Shown piece by piece: positions 20,601 through 29,416 of a DNA stretch of 48,578 nt. Origin of the DNA: Pseudomonadota bacterium (GTDB lineage Bacteria > Pseudomonadota > Alphaproteobacteria > Caulobacterales > Caulobacteraceae). Location of the stretch: contig JAHWJX010000012.1 in the NCBI GenBank assembly GCA_019348195.1, positions 1 through 48,578 of the forward strand. Direction: 5' to 3'. Position 1 is the stretch's first letter; each line of letters opens with the position of its first letter. The notes below the pieces were generated by a model. That model worked only from the letters and a program-made list of their open reading frames with translations, had not been told where the DNA came from and did no database searches. Both the position numbers and the translations under genes were made by a program.

Positions 20601-22868
20601 ATGCCGAGCGCTCTGGCTCCCGAAAGGACCCGCAGCCCGCGGAGCCTGCTGCGTCAGATCCGTGAAGCCATGGCCGTGGGCGATGCGGCCCAGGCGCGGC
20701 TGGATCGCGTGGTGCGCATCATCGCAACGTCTCTCGAGGCCGACGTCTGCTCCATCTACCTGGGCCGGGCGAATGGCGAGTTGGAGCTGTTCGCGACCGA
20801 GGGGCTGAACGCGGGGGCCGTGCACGCGATGCGCCTGCGGCCCGGGGAAGGGCTTGCGGGGCTGATCATGCGCACCGGGCAGCCGCTCGCCTTGGCCGAC
20901 GCGCCTTCGCACCCCGCCTTCTCCTACCGGCCGGAAACGGGCGAAGACCCCTATCACGCCATGCTGGGGGTGCCGATCCTGCGCGGGGGGCGCGCGGTGG
21001 GCGTCCTGGTCGTCCAGAACGTCGAAGAGCGCGCCTACACCGAAGACGAGATCGACGACCTCCAGACCATCGCCATGGTCCTGGCGGAACTGGTGGCCGG
21101 CGGCGAGTTGGTGGGACAGGACGAGCTTCGGGAACTGGACTTCGCGCCCCAGCGGCCGGAGCGCATCCGGGGGCAGCGCTTCGCTGAAGGCCTGGCGCTC
21201 GGCCGCGCTGTGCTGCACGAGCGGCCCATGGCGCCCGAACGGCTGCTGGCGGACGACCCCCAACTGGAGGAAACCCGGCTTCAGCGCGCGATCCGGAGCC
21301 TGCGCGCGCAGATCGACGACATGATGGGCGGGCAGCACGGCCTGACCGGCCTCCCGTTCGAAGTGCTGGAAACCTATCGCATGTTCGCCGACGACCGGGG
21401 CTGGAATCGGTCGCTGGAGGAGGCCGTGCGGTCGGGGCTCACGGCCGAGGCGGCGGTGGAGCGGGTGCGCTCGGAGCATCGGGCGCGACTCAGCCAGGCG
21501 CCGGCGTACCTTCGTGAACGGCTGCACGATTTCGAGGACTTGGCCGACCGGCTCCTGCGACACCTCATGGGCGAGCGTCCGGGCGTTCGCCCTCTGCCGG
21601 AGAACGCGGTCCTCATCGCGCGAAACCTGGGGCCGGCCGAGCTGCTCGAATACGACCGCACCCACCTGAAGGGCTTGTTGCTGGAGGAAGGCTCAAACGC
21701 CTCCCATGCCTCCATCGTCGCCCGCGCGCTGCAGATCCCCTGCGTGGGGCGACTGGCCGGCTTGCGCGACCGGGTGGCCGAAGGCGATGCGGTGATCATC
21801 GACGGCGACGAGGAGCAGGCCCACATCCGCCCCCGCAGCGACGTCCTGGCCGCCTTCGCCTCGCGGCTGGAGGTACGCAGCCAGCGGCAAGCGGAGTTCG
21901 CCCGCCTGCGCGACGTCAAGGCCATCACGCGCGACGGGGTCGAAGTGGCCATTCTGATGAACGCCGGCTTGGGCGTCGATCTTGAGACCCTGGACCAGAC
22001 GGGGGCGGACGGCATCGGCCTGTTCCGCACCGAGTTCCAGTTCATGGTAGCCGAGGAGCTGCCCCGGCTGGACGCCCAGACCGAGCTGTACGCCCGGGTT
22101 CTGGACCGGGCCAGCGGACGCCCGGTCACCTTCCGCACCCTCGACCTCGGGGGCGACAAGGTGCTGCCCTATATGGAGGCGGAACGCGAGGACAATCCCG
22201 CCCTGGGCTGGCGGGCCATCCGCATGGGGCTGGACCGCCCCGCCCTGCTGCGCATGCAGATCCGCGCCCTGCTGTGGGCGGCCAACGGTCGGGATCTGAG
22301 GATCATGTTCCCGCTGATCGCCAGTGTGGACGAGTTCCGCGCGGCGCGGCGGGTGGTCGACCGCGAGCTGAACTGGGCCGTGCGACGGGGCCGACCGGAG
22401 CCCGCCACCCTGCGCATTGGAGCCATGGTGGAGACGCCCTCGCTCCTGTTCCACCTGGACGCCCTGCTGCCGCAGGTGGACTTCATCTCGGTCGGGGCCA
22501 ACGACCTGATGCAGTACCTGTTCGCCGCCGATCGGGGAAACCCGCGGGTGGCCGACCGCTATGACATCCTTTCGCCTCCTGCCCTGCGGGCGCTGAAGAC
22601 CATCGGCGACGCCGCGGCCGAGAGCGGCACCCCCGTGTCGGTGTGCGGCGAGCAGGCCGGACGCCCCCTGGAGGCCTTCACCCTGCTGGCCCTGGGGTTC
22701 GAGCGGCTATCGATGCCGCCGGCGGGCGTGGGGCCGATCAAGCGCATGGTCCTTTCCACGGACCGCGACGCGGCGGCGCGCGGTGTGGCCAAACTGCTGC
22801 AGAGCTCGGCGGGAAGCGTGCGCGGCGAGGTCGAAACCTTGGCCCGAAAGCTGAATGTCGCCGTTTGA
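20601..22868 (+). CDS. ptsP: Phosphoenolpyruvate-protein phosphotransferase of the nitrogen PTS (EI-Ntr)
   Basis: Uses PEP to phosphorylate NPr, feeding the regulatory nitrogen PTS. The 755-residue protein has an N-terminal GAF domain (about residues 25-165), a linker, the PTS EI phosphohistidine domain with active His369 in [15 protein letters not shown], and a C-terminal PEP-binding TIM barrel with [21 protein letters not shown] and the catalytic Cys in [15 protein letters not shown] 20601 is preceded by a perfect AGGAGG at 20585-20590, and a CCTAGACT sequence at 20571-20578 could be a -10 box. In GAF-containing homologues glutamine and 2-oxoglutarate modulate activity. Confidence 0.97.
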   Translation: MPSALAPERTRSPRSLLRQIREAMAVGDAAQARLDRVVRIIATSLEADVCSIYLGRANGELELFATEGLNAGAVHAMRLRPGEGLAGLIMRTGQPLALADAPSHPAFSYRPETGEDPYHAMLGVPILRGGRAVGVLVVQNVEERAYTEDEIDDLQTIAMVLAELVAGGELVGQDELRELDFAPQRPERIRGQRFAEGLALGRAVLHERPMAPERLLADDPQLEETRLQRAIRSLRAQIDDMMGGQHGLTGLPFEVLETYRMFADDRGWNRSLEEAVRSGLTAEAAVERVRSEHRARLSQAPAYLRERLHDFEDLADRLLRHLMGERPGVRPLPENAVLIARNLGPAELLEYDRTHLKGLLLEEGSNASHASIVARALQIPCVGRLAGLRDRVAEGDAVIIDGDEEQAHIRPRSDVLAAFASRLEVRSQRQAEFARLRDVKAITRDGVEVAILMNAGLGVDLETLDQTGADGIGLFRTEFQFMVAEELPRLDAQTELYARVLDRASGRPVTFRTLDLGGDKVLPYMEAEREDNPALGWRAIRMGLDRPALLRMQIRALLWAANGRDLRIMFPLIASVDEFRAARRVVDRELNWAVRRGRPEPATLRIGAMVETPSLLFHLDALLPQVDFISVGANDLMQYLFAADRGNPRVADRYDILSPPALRALKTIGDAAAESGTPVSVCGEQAGRPLEAFTLLALGFERLSMPPAGVGPIKRMVLSTDRDAAARGVAKLLQSSAGSVRGEVETLARKLNVAV

Positions 22869-22928
22869 ACCCTTTCGGCGCCTGCGGCTTATGTTAATCC
22901 AGCGTTCACGACTTGAATCGATGCTCCG

Positions 22929-23972
22929 GTGGCCGCTGTGACGGGACGGCTGTGGGAGCGGCTAAAGAGGGGATTACCGGCAATGCCGTTCGACATGGGC
23001 GCCGTCACGCCCTTCCCTCTGCGCCAACGCAAAGGCGCGGAGGCTGATTCACTCCCTGCGCTCGCCCCTGCCCATCAGACCGCCGGCGCCGTGCTGCGCG
23101 CCGCGCGCGAGGCTCAGGGCCGCACCCTGCCTCAATTGGCCGAGGCCACCCGGGTGCGCCGGGCCTATTTGCAAGCCATCGAAGACATGCGGCCGGACCT
23201 GCTGCCCTCGCGCCCGTTCGCGGTGGGCTACGCCAAGGCCTATGCCCGCGCGCTGGGGCTGGACGCCGAGGATCTGGCGGAACGCTTCAAGACCGAACTG
23301 CCGGGCGGGGTCGAGACCCAGGCGCTGCGTGCGCCGGTGGGCGTCGCCAATGAGGAACACGCTGCGCGCTGGCCCCTGATGGCCGGCGGCGTGGTGGCGC
23401 TGCTGGCGGTGGTGCTGCTTTGGAACGTGGCGCAGCGCGCCGTGACCTTCGAGAAGCCCGAGCCGGCGCCCGCGCCTGAGGCTCCTGAAGCCTGGCTGCG
23501 CACCCCGCCGCCGTCCACCCCTGTGCCGCTGGCTCCGCCGGCGCCCGCGCCCTCCGAACAGACGATCCCGACGCCTTACGTCACCCCGGGCTTGGAGGAG
23601 TTCGCGGCCCAGCAGGCGTCCGGCATGTCGGAGGCTCCGAGCGCCGTTCCCGCCGCCCAGACGGGGGCCACCCTGCCGCCGGCGTCCATCACCGCCGCCC
23701 AGGGCGCCAAGGCCCAGGCGTTCGGCGGAGGCGACCCCGCCTTGAGCGTCATGCTGCGCGCACGCCGTCCGGCTTCGCTGGTGGTGCGCACGCCCGAAGG
23801 CCGGGTGGTCTTCGCCCGCCACCTCCAAGCCGGCGACAGCTGGCGCAACCCCGTCGTCCCCGGCCTGGTGATCGAGGTCTCCGAGCCCGCCGCCTGGGAC
23901 GTCTACGCCTATGGCGTCTTCAAGGGCCAACTCTCCGGGCCTGCGGCCAACCTGCCCCAACTGGCCGGCTAG
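22929..23972 (+). CDS. RodZ-like helix-turn-helix membrane protein
   Basis: A 347-residue protein with RodZ architecture. Residues about 52-122 form a cytoplasmic HTH_25 domain (AGAVLRAAREAQGRTLPQLA, then RRAYLQAIE and the SRPFAVGYAKAYARALGL end). One membrane helix lies at about 148-168, then a Pro/Ala-rich linker and a C-terminal DUF4115-like domain (VMLRARRPASLVVRTPEGRV to VYAYGVFKG). RodZ anchors MreB in rod-shaped cells; this role is inferred from the architecture. The start could be GTG 22929 or ATG 22983. It follows ptsP by 60 bases. In many Proteobacteria rodZ precedes ispG, which here is 16 kb away. Confidence 0.8.
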   Translation: MAAVTGRLWERLKRGLPAMPFDMGAVTPFPLRQRKGAEADSLPALAPAHQTAGAVLRAAREAQGRTLPQLAEATRVRRAYLQAIEDMRPDLLPSRPFAVGYAKAYARALGLDAEDLAERFKTELPGGVETQALRAPVGVANEEHAARWPLMAGGVVALLAVVLLWNVAQRAVTFEKPEPAPAPEAPEAWLRTPPPSTPVPLAPPAPAPSEQTIPTPYVTPGLEEFAAQQASGMSEAPSAVPAAQTGATLPPASITAAQGAKAQAFGGGDPALSVMLRARRPASLVVRTPEGRVVFARHLQAGDSWRNPVVPGLVIEVSEPAAWDVYAYGVFKGQLSGPAANLPQLAG

Positions 23973-25249
23973 GGCGCTTCGGTCAGTCTGGCGGTGGAGG
24001 GCGGCGTGGTCCGCGCCAGTCGCTCCGCGGTTTGATCGGCGGCGCGCAGCACGCGCAGGACGTTCTCGCCCGCGAGCTTGCGGATGTCGGCTTCGCTCCA
24101 GCCGCGGCGCAGCAGCTCGGCCAGAAGGACGGGGTAGGCCTCCACCCCTTCCAGCCCGACCGGCAGACCCGTGGTCCCGTCGAAGTCGCCGCCGATGCCC
24201 ACGTGATCCACGCCGGCCACCCGGCGCATGTGGTCGAGGTGGTCGGCCACGTCGCCCACCGTGGCGCGGGGCGCAGGATTGCTGCTCGTCCAGGCGGCCA
24301 GTTCCGTCGCAACCCGGACCGGGTCGCCCGGATGCAGGGCCCTGAGCCGGGCCTCCTCGGCGGTCCGGGCCGCGCCCCAGGCCCGGACGGGCTCGGAGAC
24401 GAACCCGGCCACAAAGGTGACCATGGCCACGCCGCCGTCCTGCTTGAGTGCGCGGAGCACGTCGTCGGGGATGTTGCGCGGGTGGTCGGTCACGCCTCGC
24501 GCGGACGAGTGGCTGAAGATGACGGGCGCCTCCGACACTCGCATGGCGTCGCGCATGGTGTCCGGCGAAACGTGGCTGAGATCGACCAACATGCCGATGC
24601 GGTTCATCTCGCGCACCACCGCCTCGCCGAAGGGAGACAGCCCGCCATGGCGGGGCGCGTCGGTGGCGGAGTCCGCCCAGTCGATCGTGGCCGAGTGGGT
24701 CAGGGTCATGTAGCGCACCCCCGCCCGGCGCAGCTGGCGCAAGACGGGCAGGGAATTGTCGATGGCGTAGCCGCCCTCGGCGCCCAGCATGGAGGCGATT
24801 CGTCCCGAGCGGTGGATGCGAACCACATCTTCGGCCGTCTCAGCCCAGGCGAACGCCTCCGGGTGGCGCGCCACGACCTGCCGGGCGATGTCGATCTGCT
24901 CCAGCACCGCCTTGGTCGCCTGCGGCCCGGCGAGGCCGGCGGGAACATAGACCGACCAGAACTGGCCTCCCACCCCGCCCTGCCTGAGGCGTGGGATGTC
25001 CGTTTGCAGCGGCGGGGTGAGCGCGCGCGTGTCGCGGGTCAGATCCACCCGGTCCACGCGTCCGCCGAAGTCGTCGCGGATGGCCCAGGGCAGGTCGTTG
25101 TGCCCGTCGATCAGGGGCGTGGTGCGCAGGATTCGCCGCGCCTGCTCCAACTGCGCGGGGGTGGCGGTTTGCGCCTGGGCCGCTCCTCCGGCCAGCACCG
25201 CCGTCGTCGCCGCGATCAGGATTCCCAGCCTTGTTCTCCTCGTCCGCAT
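23969..25249 (-). CDS. Exported membrane dipeptidase (peptidase M19)
   Basis: A 426-residue zinc dipeptidase of the renal dipeptidase family, exported by a signal peptide (about residues 1-27, ending Ala-Gln-Ala-Gln). The first metal ligands are His50 and Asp52 in LIDGHNDLPW. The bridging Glu is in MLGAEGGYAID, and further ligands are in MLVDLSHVS and IFSHSSARGV; VDHVGIGGDFDG is the substrate-side motif. ATG 25249 has GGAGG five bases upstream and is preferred over an in-frame upstream codon at 25264. It overlaps the end of the RodZ-like gene by 4 bases. With the neighbouring symporter and M20 hydrolase it suggests use of peptides or amino-acid conjugates. Confidence 0.94.
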   Translation of the reverse strand: MRTRRTRLGILIAATTAVLAGGAAQAQTATPAQLEQARRILRTTPLIDGHNDLPWAIRDDFGGRVDRVDLTRDTRALTPPLQTDIPRLRQGGVGGQFWSVYVPAGLAGPQATKAVLEQIDIARQVVARHPEAFAWAETAEDVVRIHRSGRIASMLGAEGGYAIDNSLPVLRQLRRAGVRYMTLTHSATIDWADSATDAPRHGGLSPFGEAVVREMNRIGMLVDLSHVSPDTMRDAMRVSEAPVIFSHSSARGVTDHPRNIPDDVLRALKQDGGVAMVTFVAGFVSEPVRAWGAARTAEEARLRALHPGDPVRVATELAAWTSSNPAPRATVGDVADHLDHMRRVAGVDHVGIGGDFDGTTGLPVGLEGVEAYPVLLAELLRRGWSEADIRKLAGENVLRVLRAADQTAERLARTTPPSTARLTEAP

Positions 25250-25464
25250 CGCAGCCTCCACCACCGAGGCGATCTGACCCGGACGCAGGGCCCGCGTCCA
25301 GCCGTCGACGCCCGATCAAATCCAAGGCGGCGGTTCTCTCGAGGGCGTTCGGTGTTGTCGCTGCCGCGGATTGGGAATGCAGAACTGGTCCCCTGGTCCG
25401 GCGCAGGCCGCGCGACGTCCAGCCGTGAACCGATTAGACTGGGCCGAACTCAAACGGAGCTCCC

Positions 25465-26784
25465 ATGGTTGAGCTGGTCGCCGCCTCCGAATTGACGCCC
25501 CGCGCGGCCGGACCGCTCACGCCGGCTCAGAGGCTCCGCGCCATCATCGGCGGGTCGGCGGGCAATTTGGTCGAGTGGTACGACTGGTTCGCTTACAGCT
25601 CGTTCAGCCTCTACTTCGCCGCGGTCTTCTTTCCGGAAGGAGACGCCACGGCGCAGCTGCTCAAGGCGGCGGCCGTGTTCGCGGTGGGCTTCTTCGCGCG
25701 GCCGGTGGGCGCGTGGTGGCTGGGGCGCTACGCCGACCAGCATGGGCGGCGGGCGGCGCTGACCCTGTCGGTCGGGCTGATGTGCCTGGGGTCGCTGCTG
25801 ATCGCGGTGCTGCCCGGCTACGGCGCAATCGGCGCGGCGGCGCCCGCCGCGCTCCTGCTTGCACGGCTGCTGCAGGGCCTGAGCGTGGGCGGGGAGTACG
25901 GGGCCAGCGCCACCTACCTCAGCGAGATGGCGGGCCGGAACGCGCGCGGGTTCTGGTCCAGCTTCCAGTATGTGACCCTGATCATGGGGCAGTTGCTGGC
26001 GCTCGCCGTGCTGCTGCTGCTCCAGGCGGTGCTGACGCCGGAACAGTTGGCCGGCTGGGGCTGGCGCATCCCCTTTCTAATCGGGGCTGCGCTGGCCGTG
26101 GTCGTGTTCTGGCTGCGTCGCGGCATCGAGGAAACGCCGTCGTTCGCCAGCGCCGAGGGGGAGGAGCGCGGCCGGACGATGACGCTGTTCCGGCGCTATC
26201 CCAAGGAAACGGCCTTTCTGGCCGTGCTGACGGCGGGGGGTTCGCTCAGCTTCTACGCCTACACGACCTATATGCAGAAATTCCTGGTGGGCACGGCCGG
26301 CTTCGCCAAGGACCAGGCCACGGGCGTGATGACGGCCGCCCTGTTCGTCTTCATGCTGGCCCAGCCGGTCTTCGGCTGGGCGTCCGACCGACTTGGGCGC
26401 AAGCCCATGCTGATGGGCGCCTTCGGGCTGGGCGCGCTCGCCGCCTGGCCCGCGTTCACCGCCATCGCGGGGGCGCAGACGGTCGGTCAGGCTTTCGGCC
26501 TGGTGCTGATCCCGCTGCTGATCCTGTCGGCCTACACATCGGTGGGCGCCATCATCAAGGCGGAGCTGTTTCCGGCGCATGTGCGGGCGCTGGGTGTGGC
26601 CCTGCCCTATGTGCTGGCCAATGCGGCCTTCGGCGGCACGGCGGAATATGCGGCGCTGTCCTTCAAGAAGGCGGGCGCGGAAAGCGGGTTCTACGTCTAT
26701 GTCGCGGCGGTGATGGCGGTGGGGTTCGTGGTCGCGACCGTCCTGCCCGACACCCAGAAGGTGAGCCTGATCCGGGAGGACTGA
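25465..26784 (+). CDS. MFS transporter, metabolite:H+ symporter (MHS) family, KgtP-like
   Basis: A 439-residue twelve-helix major facilitator. The start GGSAGNLVEWYDWFAYSSFS is the hallmark of the MHS family (2-oxoglutarate, citrate, proline-betaine and shikimate symporters). GRYADQHGRRAAL is the loop 2-3 motif, and LLQGLSVGGEYGASATYLSE is characteristic. The second half repeats the motif as GWASDRLGRKPML. ATG 25465 has a GGAGC upstream. The substrate is probably a dicarboxylate or amino-acid-like compound; 2-oxoglutarate is only a guess from overall likeness to KgtP. It is divergent from the dipeptidase with a 215-base gap in which I see no clear operator. Confidence 0.9.
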   Translation: MVELVAASELTPRAAGPLTPAQRLRAIIGGSAGNLVEWYDWFAYSSFSLYFAAVFFPEGDATAQLLKAAAVFAVGFFARPVGAWWLGRYADQHGRRAALTLSVGLMCLGSLLIAVLPGYGAIGAAAPAALLLARLLQGLSVGGEYGASATYLSEMAGRNARGFWSSFQYVTLIMGQLLALAVLLLLQAVLTPEQLAGWGWRIPFLIGAALAVVVFWLRRGIEETPSFASAEGEERGRTMTLFRRYPKETAFLAVLTAGGSLSFYAYTTYMQKFLVGTAGFAKDQATGVMTAALFVFMLAQPVFGWASDRLGRKPMLMGAFGLGALAAWPAFTAIAGAQTVGQAFGLVLIPLLILSAYTSVGAIIKAELFPAHVRALGVALPYVLANAAFGGTAEYAALSFKKAGAESGFYVYVAAVMAVGFVVATVLPDTQKVSLIRED

Positions 26785-26850
26785 GCTCGACCCGCATCAG
26801 CTCCCGAAAGCCGAACGGGGGTGTTCCGGCCGGCGCCGTTCAGCAAAAAG

Positions 26851-26886
26851 CCTGGGCGCCCGCTTTCGCGGGAATGAGCGGAGTGT
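26851..26886. repeat. REP-like palindromic element of the IPAKAG type
   Basis: The gap between the MHS symporter and the amidohydrolase holds a short palindrome, CCCGC-TTTC-GCGGG (26859-26872), inside a longer block. Translated on the minus strand it reads IPAKAGAQ, and on the plus strand AWAPAFAGMSG. These are the well-known nonsense translations of a dispersed extragenic palindromic repeat found in many Proteobacteria. It may also stop transcription of the symporter gene. I saw only one clear copy in this window. Confidence 0.6.
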
Positions 26887-26915
26887 AAAGATCGAGCGTC
26901 TGGGGAGAACGCGCC

Positions 26916-28262
26916 ATGAAACGCTTGCTGACCGCCGGGGCCGCCGCTCTCGCCATCGCCCTTCCGGGGATCGCGGGCGCACAGAGCTCCGCGGTCGACG
27001 CCCGCGCCAAGGCGCTCGAGCCCAAGCTGCTGGCCTGGCGGCGCGACATCCACCAGCACCCGGAGCTGGGCAACACGGAGGTGCGAACCTCCAGGCTGGT
27101 GGCCGAGCACCTGCGCAAGCTGGGCATGGAGGTCACCACCGGCGTGGCCGGGACGGGCGTGGTAGGCGTGCTCAAAGGCGGGCGCCCCGGCGCCACCGTG
27201 GCGCTGCGCGCCGACATGGACGCGCTCCCAGTCGAGGAGAAGAACGCCCTGCCCTTCCGCTCGCGCGCGACCGGGACCTATGAGGGCAAGACGGTGCCCG
27301 TGATGCACGCCTGCGGCCACGACACCCATGTCGCCATCCTGCTCGCCACCGCCGAGCTGCTGGCCGGGATGAAATCGGAGTTGCCCGGCACGGTGAAGTT
27401 CGTCTTCCAGCCCGCGGAGGAAGGCCCCAGTGACTTCACCCCGGACGGGAAGCGGTTCTGGGGCGGCAGGGCCATGGTGGATGCGGGCGTGATGGACGCG
27501 GGCAGGTTCGGGCCCAAGGTTGACGCGGTGTTCGGCCTGCACGTCTTCTCGCGCCAGCCCGCGGGCAAGCTGCTGTGGCGCCCAGGGCCGGAGCTGGCCA
27601 GCACCGACAATCTCCACATCACCATCCGGGGCAAGCAAACGCACGGCGCTATTCCCTGGGCGGGGGTGGACCCTATCGTGGTGGCTAGTCAGGTCGTGCT
27701 GGGGCTGCAGACCATACCCAGTCGCCAGACGGAGGTGACCAAGGAGCCCTCCATCGTCACCATCGGCCAGTTCAACGGCGGGTCGCGCAACAACATCATC
27801 CCCGATCAAGTCGAGTTGGCGGGCACCATCCGCGCCTATGACGCCCGCATGCAGGACGACATCCACATGCGGGTGAAGCGCACGGCCGAGAACATCGCGG
27901 AGGCGTCCGGCGCCACGGCCGATGTCCGCATCGTGCGCATGTACCCGGCCACGGTGAACGACCCGGGCCTGACGGAGCGCATGGGTCCCACGCTCAAGCG
28001 TGTGGCCGGCTCCGACGCGGGCTGGGGCGTGGCGGACAAGTCCACGGGCGGCGAGGACTTCAGCTTCTTCGCCAACAAGGCCCCGGGATTGTTCGTGATC
28101 CTGGGCGTGACCCCGCCCGATCAGCTGGCCACGGCCGCGGCCAACCACTCGCCGCAGTTCTTTGTGGACGAGTCGGCGCTGATCCAAGGCGTCCGGGCGA
28201 TGTCCCACCTCACGCTGGACTATCTGTCGGGAGCGCAACAGAGACGCCAAGCTGCGCGTTGA
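26916..28262 (+). CDS. Exported M20 family amidohydrolase/metallopeptidase
   Basis: A 448-residue dizinc hydrolase of the amidohydrolase branch of family M20 (hippurate hydrolase, IAA-amino acid hydrolase, N-acyl amino acid hydrolase). It carries a signal peptide of about 22 residues ending Ala-Gly-Ala-Gln. The metal site is visible as WRRDIHQHPELG, HACGHDTH (Cys133 and His135) and QPAEEG (Glu168/169). The dimerisation/lid domain contains GKQTHGAIPWAGVDPI, and the last metal-site segment is STGGEDFSFF. The exact N-acyl substrate is unknown. A hairpin follows the stop. Confidence 0.92.
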   Translation: MKRLLTAGAAALAIALPGIAGAQSSAVDARAKALEPKLLAWRRDIHQHPELGNTEVRTSRLVAEHLRKLGMEVTTGVAGTGVVGVLKGGRPGATVALRADMDALPVEEKNALPFRSRATGTYEGKTVPVMHACGHDTHVAILLATAELLAGMKSELPGTVKFVFQPAEEGPSDFTPDGKRFWGGRAMVDAGVMDAGRFGPKVDAVFGLHVFSRQPAGKLLWRPGPELASTDNLHITIRGKQTHGAIPWAGVDPIVVASQVVLGLQTIPSRQTEVTKEPSIVTIGQFNGGSRNNIIPDQVELAGTIRAYDARMQDDIHMRVKRTAENIAEASGATADVRIVRMYPATVNDPGLTERMGPTLKRVAGSDAGWGVADKSTGGEDFSFFANKAPGLFVILGVTPPDQLATAAANHSPQFFVDESALIQGVRAMSHLTLDYLSGAQQRRQAAR

Positions 28263-28289
28263 TAAGGTGAACGCACGGTAAACGTCGGC

Positions 28290-28316
28290 GCCCCGCCCTG
28301 TTCAGCGGGGCCGTTT
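28290..28316 (+). terminator. Probable intrinsic terminator after the M20 hydrolase gene
   Basis: A seven-base-pair stem, GCCCCGC (28290-28296) with GCGGGGC (28305-28311) and an eight-base loop, is followed by CGTTTAT. The T-run is short, so efficiency is uncertain. Confidence 0.5.
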
Positions 28317-28343
28317 ATGGTGACGCTCAAGAGGAGAGCCACC

Positions 28344-29018
28344 ATGAAGCGAGCCCTATTGATCTCCGCCGCTCTCGCCATGACCTTCACGGGCACGCTG
28401 GCCCACGCGCAGGGCTATGGGTACGAGGACCACCGGCGTGAAGAGCGCCGGGAACGTCGCCTCGAGCGCCGCGAAGAGCTCCGGGAGCGGCGGGAGGAGC
28501 TGCGCGAACAGCGCCAGTACCAGCGGGGCCAGTACCTGCCGGAGTCCTATCGCAACCAGAGCTATCTGGTTACGGACTATGGCCGTTACGGCTTGTCGGC
28601 CCCGCCCCGCGGGTACCAGTACTATCGCTCCGGGAACAACATCCTGCTGACGGCCATCACGAGCGGCCTGATTGGCGCGGTGATCTCCAGCGTTCTCGGC
28701 AACAACAATCAGGGCTACAAACAGCCCAGCTACGGCTACGGCCAGCAGACGTATGGCGGCTACGGGCAGCCCAGCTATGGCTACGGCCAACCCAGCTACG
28801 GCTACGGCTACGGCCAACCTAGCTACGGTTACTCCAAGCCGAACTATGGCTACGGCCAGCCCAGCTACGGCTACGGCCAGCCCAGCTACGGCTACGGCTA
28901 CGGCCAGCCCAGCTACGGTTACTCCAAGCCCAGCTATGGCTATGGCCAACCCAGTTACGGTTACGAGCAGCAGCGTCCGATCCGCGGCTACGACCAGTAC
29001 GGCCGCCCCTACTACTGA
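28344..29018 (+). CDS. RcnB-like secreted protein with Tyr/Gly/Gln-rich repeat tail
   Basis: A 224-residue exported protein. ATG 28344 has GAGGAG eight bases upstream and begins a signal peptide ending Ala-His-Ala-Gln. An Arg/Glu-rich charged helix (about residues 30-60) comes next. The central segment, [20 protein letters not shown] and then a hydrophobic [14 protein letters not shown], is the RcnB (nickel/cobalt homeostasis, periplasmic) signature. From about residue 130 the protein is a low-complexity tail of QPSYGYG-type units, including two copies of a 30-residue unit (residues 141-170 and 171-200). The tail is not part of typical RcnB. A strong terminator follows. Metal homeostasis is inferred only from the family. 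Confidence 0.82.
   Translation: MKRALLISAALAMTFTGTLAHAQGYGYEDHRREERRERRLERREELRERREELREQRQYQRGQYLPESYRNQSYLVTDYGRYGLSAPPRGYQYYRSGNNILLTAITSGLIGAVISSVLGNNNQGYKQPSYGYGQQTYGGYGQPSYGYGQPSYGYGYGQPSYGYSKPNYGYGQPSYGYGQPSYGYGYGQPSYGYSKPSYGYGQPSYGYEQQRPIRGYDQYGRPYY
28764..28943 (+). repeat. Two tandem 90-bp coding repeats in the RcnB-like gene
   Basis: Positions 28764-28853 and 28854-28943 are two near-identical 90-base units in frame, each coding [20 protein letters not shown] followed by YGYSKP, Asn or Ser, and YGY. Within each unit shorter QPSYGYG modules recur, so this is a repeat of repeats. The flanks (28711-28763 and from 28944) hold further single modules. Differences between copies are mostly synonymous, for example CAA/CAG and CCT/CCC. 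Confidence 0.9.
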
Positions 29019-29035
29019 GCGGGTGGCTGCGTGCG

Positions 29036-29060
29036 AGGGCGGCCCTCGGGCCGCCCTTTT
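29036..29060 (+). terminator. Strong intrinsic terminator after the RcnB-like gene
   Basis: A perfect ten-base inverted repeat, AGGGCGGCCC (29036-29045) and GGGCCGCCCT (29048-29057), is followed by TTTT on the plus strand, 17 bases after the stop codon. It also lies just past the 3' end of the decayed arfB fragment on the minus strand, so it may originally have served both convergent genes. Confidence 0.85.
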
Positions 29061-29064
29061 GCGT

Positions 29065-29403
29065 TCGGTCGTCCGAAGAGGGCCGACCGCGGAGGCTCTT
29101 CACGCCGCCTCGGCGCGTCTTGCTTTCCAGCCGCCGCACCTTGGAGCCCAAGGTGGGCTTGGTGGGGCGGCGCTTGGGCGGCGGGGGCGCGGCCGCCTCA
29201 CGGATGAGCGCGAGCAACCGGTCGAGGGCGTCCTGACGGTTGCGGGGCTGGTCCCGAAGCCGCTGCGAACTCAGCACCAGCACGCCCTCCTTGGTCAGTC
29301 GCCGCCCCGCAATGCGCTTCAGTCACGCGCCCACACGGGCTCCGGCTAGGACGGCCAACGGCGCACGTCAAAGCGAGGCTCTACGGCGGAGGTGACCTGT
29401 TCA
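29065..29403 (-). pseudogene. arfB: Decayed C-terminal part of the native arfB gene
   Basis: On the minus strand this region translates, with breaks, into the C-terminal two thirds of the ribosome-rescue factor ArfB. Seen in order: TSAVEPRFDVRR, a TAG stop (29346-29348), PEPVWAR, a two-base insertion (29323-29324) that shifts the frame, LKRIAGRRLTKEGVLVLSSQ, RNRQDALDRLLALI, and KPTLGSKVRRLESKTRRGG with a basic end. The natural stop also seems lost (CGA at 29065-29067), so the frame runs on through the terminator. The missing N-terminal part lies about 1.8 kb away at 31201-31292. Confidence 0.85.
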
Positions 29404-29416
29404 GGGTGCTATCCCC

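Noticed and set aside
20454-21665. N-terminal extension of pckG by about 400 codons.
   Set aside because: It is antisense to ptsP and has no similarity to any PEPCK domain; a good ribosome-binding site precedes the GTG at 20453.
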